A stretch of 64,000 nt of DNA, taken from NCBI GenBank assembly GCA_905250075.1, contig CAJNOP010000001.1:4728058-4792057 (forward strand), written 5' to 3'. The notes below the pieces were generated by a model. The model made no database searches. It saw nothing but the letters and a program-made list of their open reading frames with translations, and had not been told where the DNA came from. The stretch comes from Rotaria sp. Silwood1. Lineage: Eukaryota; Rotifera; Eurotatoria; Philodinida; Philodinidae. Of the stretch, positions 29,301 through 38,300 are shown one piece after another. The position numbers and the translations under genes are program-made. How positions within the stretch are numbered: the first letter of the stretch is position 1; each line of letters opens with the position of its first letter.

Positions 29301-32300
29301 TATGTATTAAATGTTTTTGTTAAAACAATATTTATTTAAATTGTTCCTAGGTATGAAATGTGATGATAATCTTGTAACATGGCCGGAACTTGTTGAACGT
29401 TGTGAATCAATTCAACGTATGCGTGATTATGATCTAGCACGTGAACGTTCATTAGCTTTACTGCAAATTCTTAATGATATGTTATCAATGGCAAATTCAA
29501 ATCCAACTCGAACAGTTGATGAAAATGATGATACATCATTAGATCGTCGTTCACGTCAAACAACATCAATGACACGTGATAAAACAACAAATAATAATTC
29601 ATCTAATTGTTCATCATCAATATTAAATACACATGAAGCACTTCATGATAAAGAAGCACGTACACGTGCATCATTACAATTACGTGAATTAGCATTTATA
29701 CCAATAAAATCACGTCCAATTGAATTAAATGGAATAAATTTAACATGGATGGGTGATAAATATTCCAAACGTTTATTTAAACCTAAAGATGTTTTATCAC
29801 AACAATATGAACAATTAATTTGTTCAACATGGCCAATAGCTGAACAATCAAAAAATACTCAAGAACAAATTATATTAACAAAACAAGTTGAACATTTTCT
29901 TGGACTTAATGATACAACAAAAATTGAATTAAAAGATATACTCAAACAACTTGATGAAATATCGAAATTATCAATTATTAATAATTCAAGTTTAGTTACA
30001 TATAATCATCAAATAACATCAAAATATATTCTTGGTATAAAAAAATTCTTTTTCTTATTATTTTGTTATTTTATTTTCTAATTATTATAGATATGAGTTA
30101 TACAATATATGATTATATACAATCATATTGTTTTCCTCTATTACAACAAACCAATGAACAATTATTTGAATATCGTTCATTAACAATGACAACAAATCAA
30201 TTAGAACAAGTTATATGTGATATAAGAGAATTTTTTTCTCAACATCGTTTAATTTATTTTACCGATTCATCATCAATAGATACATATCTATTTTTATCAT
30301 TAACACAATTATTATGGCAATCACCAAATCGTTTTTCAGCAACAATGTCAAATCATTTAAAGCCATATTATTATTCAATACCAATATCATTACATAAACG
30401 TTATAAATATTTTTTCAATGATTTATTACAAATTAAAATTCAACTTGATGGTAAAGATCTTTTAAATATAATTGAACAAATTAAAAAAAAATATGGAACA
30501 AAACCAATTGATAAAGATGATTTAACTTTATTACAAAATATCTATACACTTTTAATAGAACAATATTCAAATGTTTTTAATACAAATATTGATTTATATT
30601 TACCAAATGTTGATTGTGTTCTTCATTCAGGTTCACAATTATTTTTTTATCCATTTGAAAGAGAACAAATGTGTAAGTTAAAAATAATAAAGTCATTCAT
30701 TGTTTTTCTTTTGCAATTCAGTTGTTTTTCTTTTCCTTTCATATCTACCTTTCATAAATGGGGAACTTCATCCATATCAATAGATTTTTTTTACTATTCT
30801 ATGATGTAATATAAGATCTTTCAGATAGTCAATTAAAAATATATAAAATCTATACATACTTAATAACGACAATGATGATCATGATTATCTTTGTGGTGTA
30901 TTTTACCAGCTTTCGATTGAGTATATAGTACATGCAAACATGATCAATAGTGGTTTGCATTATTATTGCTTTAGCCTTGTCATCATTATTGCTTTCTTTC
31001 TTGTTGTATTTGAAAGCAAGAGTACATTTCTTCTCTTTATTCTGTTTGTCATCTTATCGTGCCTGAAGCTATCGACACAGAATTGGCGTTGGTTGTTGTG
31101 GTTGCAATCTAGCCGCATTTAAAGACATCATCAAAAAGAAAGAAGTATATTTTGTGTGCTGTTGTTACGCGGTTTCAACACGGCAGGATGTCATCGATAC
31201 CATTAAAACGCAGTGATCATACAATTTCCTTCGAATTTCCATCTAGAATAAATCGTAAAGAAAAAGAATTTATTATTATTATTTTTTTCTTCTTCCTCTT
31301 GCTCTTTTTTTTTCTCTCGTGTTTATCATTTCATCGAATTTTACTCCTTCTTTTTTTTATCATTTATCTTCTGTTTTTTTACTTTTTAGCTTACCTGTCT
31401 TTTTTTTTTGGGTATATTTATTTTCGTTATATATATATATTTATTTTTTGCTTAGCGTCAACGTCAGCTCCGTCTGCACAGGACGAACATTACGTGCATC
31501 CATCTGTTGATAGACGTGTTTGTGTCAAGGCCGGTGTTAAACCACGAAAAACTCCAACTATTACGGCAACGGTATCATCAACATCGCCTATAAATAATAA
31601 TTCATCATTAAATATGGTGAATAATTCATCAAATAATACAAGCACTTCTTCACGTTCATTTCCGAAAATATTCGGTAATAAAAAATTAGAATCAATATTA
31701 GCACGCCTTGATGATCCACATATAAATCCACAATTAGTTGAAACAATGGATGAATCAAATCCAAATATTGTTTTAGAATTTTTACTTGAATCAAATAAAT
31801 ATACACAAATAACAAATAATTTATCTGATGATGATATTATAATTATATTAAAATATTTTAATGATTTTTTAATACAAGGTTATCAAGGTAATTTTCAAAA
31901 ACTACGTGAATTAAAAATCTATAAACCACTTTGGGGTATTGCATCAACTGATGATAAACAACAACCTATACAACAATGTTGTTCATTAGAAAAATTTGCA
32001 CATGTTTACATATTAAATGAAGAATGGTCTAATTTAATTCGACGTTCATTTAAAAGAAATTTTTTTACTGAACAATTTCATGAAAAAAAAACTGTTTTAT
32101 TAATGCAAAAAAAAATTGAACATTTAAATAAAATATTTACACATATACGTTTTATAATACCATCAGATATGGAAATATTTTTACAATTATGTTTACCACA
32201 TTTTAAAAAATTAGATGCAAAATCACAAGTTAATTTATTAAAATATTTTATTGATGATATTGATGAAAAATTATTTCAACATGAAAAAGAACAATGTAGA

Positions 32301-35300
32301 AAACAATTACATGATCATTTAGAAATATTTACACAAACATCAAATAATAATATTGATTATTTACATAAAACATCAACTGGAATATCAAGATCATTGGTAA
32401 GATAACACTACTCTTGTAGTTCGTTTCATACTAATAAATTCTTTTTTGTTTTTGTTTTTAGCGTGATCCACAAGAAATTTGTCCAATCTACGAATTATAT
32501 GATCCAAATATAAAAAATATTCGTTCAATCTTAGGTGTTCATTATTTTCCTGATGAACAATTTCATACTCCAACAACATTAAAATTTCTTAAAGAATGTG
32601 GTCTACGTTCTTATATACCAACTGATAAATGTAAACAAATAATGGAATCAATTCAACTTAATGTTAAACAAGAAGGTTGGACAAATGAACAACGTAAACG
32701 TTCAAAACATTTATATGAACATATATTAATACATTGGACACGTTATGATAATTCTATATTAGATTATAAATTTCTTGAACCATATCAAATGCATATTGAA
32801 CATACTGGTTTATTACAATTACATGATCAATATATTAATTCAAGTAGTACAACAACAACAACAACTGAACATTTTCGTTATACATGTATTAAATTAAGTG
32901 ATGGAGAATTATTAAAAGATGCAAAATTATGTTGGACATCATCATATTTATTACCTGAATTTGTTTCTCTTGAACAATATAATGATTTTAATGATAAAAC
33001 AGAACCTATTGAACAAAATGCAATAGAATTTTTTAAATTAAATAAAAAACCATCTTATTCATTAGTACAAAAAAATTTAACAAATTTAGCAAAGAAATTT
33101 TCAATGAAATATCATAAAATAAAGTTTGTTTATTACGATGATTTTTCGTTTCTTTTTTTTTTTATTCAGATTTTTTTTTTTTTAGTGATATAAGATCTTC
33201 TCCAACAACAACAATGTCTCAACATAGTATTGATGATTTATTAGTATCTGTTTTAAAAACTATTTATCGTTATTTTCAATATGAAATAAAACCTGAACGT
33301 CGAACAGATATTTATAAAGAATTAGAAGAACAAGAATGTATTTATTCACGTACACGTCGTCAATTTTTACACGGAAAATATTTTTGTTTACATTTACCAA
33401 TAGCAGATGAAATTCCACCATTTTTATTTTCATTAGATAAAGATTTTTATGAATATAAAGATCTTTTTCTACATATTGGTGTTCAATTAGAACCACATCC
33501 AATGTTATATGGTGATATATTAAGAAAATTATCAAAAGTTTGTGATCAAGATTATTTAAATTCAAATGAATTATGTAAATCATTAAAAGCTATGGAATGT
33601 TTTTTTAAATATTTAGCTACAAATTCCAGTATAAATTCACAAACAAAATTACCTGGTAAAGTTATATTTTTTTCTTTTTTGAAATGAATATATGAGTACT
33701 TAGAGTTTTTGAAGAATAAATAGAAATTTGTCGTGTACGTATCAAGGTAGCTTGTTTTTCATAGATAAAAAAAAAACCAGGGATATTTTATTTGGGTTTA
33801 TTGACTATCGATACAATGTAGCTAATGAACATTGATACTGAAACATACCGCTACAAAAAGAGTATATTTTGAAAAATTTTATGTCTTTAATATTGTAACG
33901 AACGTTAATGTCAGTGTTTCAGAGAAAACCAAAAGCCAGTATAATCAAACCACTAGTGAACTCTTTGTTGGTGACTCACTATCAATATTTACATAAACAC
34001 TTCACATATCTAGATAGAAACACAAGGTTAAACAAGAAGTTAAGTTTAAATCTTTGTTATGCAGTACTCTTGTTAACTTTAGCGTTTACTATATGACCTT
34101 CTTATTGATTTCTTGATGACAAATAAAACTAATTTAGTTGTTTGAAAATAAACATAAAGAACTATTGATAATTGTTTATAAAATGCATAGATTACACTTC
34201 ATTATAATTTAATTTTTTTTTTTCATATATAAATATTTGACTCGTGCATATATTCTGAAAATCCTATGAATATGTATTGATAAAATGGCTAACGAGGGAA
34301 TAGTTTTAATGGATCAATCGTTTTCTAATAGAAAAAAAATCTACTATATTGTAATTTATCGGTAGGGCAGGTTTCAAATATGAAAATGAGAAATATTCGT
34401 AGTTCTTGCAAGGTTGTCTTTCTAGACTAATAAACAGTCTGATAAGGTCATGATGGATCTGCGTCTATCATAAAACGTATCGAGTCACATATAAAAATTC
34501 CAAAAATGTGCTTGAAGTGAGATAAGATAATGTTGAGAGTTTTTACATTAAAATATTGATATACGCATATGTGTTGTATGAATCAGCATAACTGAATTTT
34601 CTGAAACAAAAAAAGATTTGCAACAAAATAAAATATTATTTTCTGAGCAATTCAATGCACTCTATAATCTACAAAGATTAGAAAAAACGTATTTTGTAAA
34701 AAAGTTTGTTAGTCTAAAAAAAGTAATATATGAAGATCTTAGAAAATTTTTCATGCTCATATTCAGAATCAACATGGTCGATAATCGATAATCTAGTAGT
34801 TTTCGCTAAAAAAGGCAACTATTGATTGGTAAAAAATGACCATCTTGTCAATACCAGCAGAAATGTACAGCTCAAGCCAACACTTGATCAATTTGACACT
34901 ACCTTCATGTTAAGTCTAGAAAAAAAAAATTTTTTTAAGAAATATCATGCAAATTAATTTGTCAGATATTGACGTACATCATAATTTTATTCTATGTTTT
35001 AACATTGAGATATATATACATATATTTTTGTTTTGCTAGGTCTTTATCTTGTATCGAATGATTTTAAATTAGTCAAATCCAGTGAAATAGTCATTATGGA
35101 TGATAAAACAAAACTTGATTATATGACAAAATTAATTCATGATAAATTTATGTTTAATCCAAATGAACGTGTTCTTAAACTCGATTCAATGCCATCTTCA
35201 ACATCAAAACAAAATGGTTCAATAACAAATTTAAAAGATATTATTGATAAAATATTTGTTAGTCAACGTCCAATATTATTTACACAAAAATATGAAGAAT

Positions 35301-38300
35301 CATTTTCAATAACAATACCTGAAGATGAAGAATCTCATCGTCAACGTTTTCTTTATAATCTTGAAAGAAAATATAATCAATTATTATCATCAAGACATTT
35401 ACATCGTTGTATGGCACGTGTTATAGCAAATCATGTTGCACGACAACCAAATCCAAAAATAATCTTAATGGATGATGTTGAAAATTTAATTCGTCAACGT
35501 TTAACATTTATTAAAGTAACATGTGTTGAATATCTTGAAACAAATTTAGTTTATAAAAAAACACAACAAAAAGTTGATCAATCTGTTGATGAAAAAGCTG
35601 TTTATTTAGTTGCTGAAGGCGAAGAAAATATAACATTATATATTAGTATGAAACATACTGAACAACCGTATTTTACATTATGCTTAGCACGTGCATTAAG
35701 TCCATGTTTAGGTTTATCTGAGTTACAATTAGATAATTCTGTTATGGCTGCATTATTAGCAACAACAATTGGACAAATGTCAAAATTATTAAATTTAGTT
35801 AATGTTGCTGATGAAGAAAATATATTATCTATACTTAAATTACAATATATACCATCACCAGGTAATGTTTATGGTGATGATATTGAACAATTACAAAAAT
35901 TTAATATTGAACAACATCAAATTTTACCAGGAGATTTATGTGTTTATCGTGTTAATGATTTATATATTTATTGTGAAGTTGAAAGTATAATTAAAGAATA
36001 TACACATATTGAAAATGATCGATGGTCATGGAAAAATACTCATTCATCATCACTTGTACCATCATATGTATTTATATGTCGAATTAATGATGGAAATGAA
36101 ACAGAAAGAATTGAAGCTGCTAATTTTTATGTACTTGAACATTGGTCAAGAATATTTGATGCTGTTCATACAAAACCAGTTGATGAACGAGAAACATTTA
36201 AATCATCAACAACATCAAGTTCAACAGCAAATGCACAAGGTAAGTTTTGAAGGACAGAAAAAGAAAACATTATCGTTTGTCAGAATAAGAAGGATTTGGA
36301 TGAGACCGATTGATACTTATGTGCCATGCTTTAACTAATTTCTTATAATTTTATTTTAATGCTTTAAAATTCTTTTGTTTTAATAATGCTAGTGGTTAAT
36401 ATATAACACCGTATTTTTGATTATTAAATATCATACATAGTGACATTCGGTCTTACCTTTTTCCTTATTCCATATCATCTATATCTTTCATAAACTAATG
36501 GTACGTGTGTCATTTATAGGAAAAAGTGGCAGTGGCGATAAAGATAAATACAATGATGAAAAATTTTCTTACTCATCACGACGTTCAGGAAAACCAACAA
36601 CTGATAGTACTGGTTTTAACAGTGATCCAGGCTTTTCAAATGGTTTCGATAGTTCAAAAACTTATCATCAAACATCAGCTGATAGTGATTCATCGAGTAA
36701 TATTACATCAGAATCTCAATCAGAATCTGAATCAGCACAAACAAATGAACAAGATCTTATTGATAAAACCGAATTAGAATTAACAAAAACAGAAATTTAT
36801 AATGCTGTTCGACAAGCTTATCAATTAACTGGACAAGAACGTAAGAAAACAGTTAAAAAATTATTATTAAAATGGCATCCTGATAAAAATCCCGGTCGTG
36901 AACGTTTTGCTGCTGAAGTTTTTAAACATTTACGTAAACAAATAGATCATTTTGAAAATGATCCATTAACATCTTTTTTTAATACATTTAATAATTTTCA
37001 TCCATCACCATTTTCAGCTTCGGATCCGAAATTTAGTTGGAATAAACATTCAAGTACAAATAAAACAAATAATCAACATCCAACATCATCAGCAACAACT
37101 GATGATCGTTTTAGTAGTTTTGATAATTTAAATAAAAATGCTAAAGATGACACTAAACGTAGTTATCAAGATATACCAAATGAAAATAATAAAGATACAA
37201 ATGATCATAATGATACAAATGGAAATACAACTAAAAGTCGTTTTAGTCCACATCGTTCATCATCATTTCGTACAGCACGTGAAGAATGGCAATATCGTCG
37301 TCAGCATGGTTTTCAACGACGTCATGGATTTTTTAATACAACTGAAGAAAATTCAACAACTACTAATACAAATGGTACTAATGGTCAAACATCGTCAGCA
37401 ACAGGAGGAAGTAAGTTTGTGTTTTTAGATGTTTCCTTTTTTCTCTTCTTATTTTGCTTCTTTATTGAGATACATTGTTGACACACGCACAGCTTTTCTT
37501 TTTTTTTTCTCACACACATATTCGAAATATTCACTCATACAGCAAATGTTTAACTTTTGTTTTGTTTGTTTGTTTTTTTAATAATAGAAGAAAGTCCAAA
37601 TGCACGTCGTAAACGTAATTATCAACAATCAGAAGCTGATCGATGGCTTAAACAAGCTCAACATGATCTTGAAAGTGCATATAGTGATATGCATTCACCA
37701 ACTAGTCAACCTGCTTATGATTGGGCTTGTTATAAATGTTATCGAGTATGAAATAAATCATTGATAAAAATCGAAAGAACATTATTTTTTTTTGTTTTTC
37801 AGGCGGCTGAAAAAGCATTAAAAGCTTATCATTATTATAGAGATACAGGAAAAAATATGACAGCTGATATTCCTGGTTTATTGATTGGTGTTGATAATGA
37901 TGTTAGAGAAATTGGATATAAATTATATAAATGGATTGGAGATCCAAATCGAATGCAGTATCCAAATGCAGCACGATTTGCTAAAATTCCAGCTGAAGTA
38001 TTCACAGTTTGTAAGTTTATTTCATTAGTTTTTTTCAAGTTTAACAGGATAAATATTCAAAACAAAATAATAGGAGAAAAAATTCAGATGAAAAACAACT
38101 CAACTCTAGCCATTGAATCTCACTAAAAATGGAGAATACTTATACTTTTGAAAGAACAATCGGAAAATGTCAGGAGAGAAGAAAAGTTCTTGAGAACCAT
38201 ATAATAACAGTCGATTGAATCATTTTACTATCTAAATTGTGACCAATTAGATTTTACTTGCTATAAATATAGTTAATCAGATTTCTGTTTTGTTTATCTG

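Noticed and set aside
30940..31122. Hydrophobic 60-codon frame in the intron before 31456
   Set aside because: It is intron sequence between supported exons and does not end on a usable phase-1 donor.
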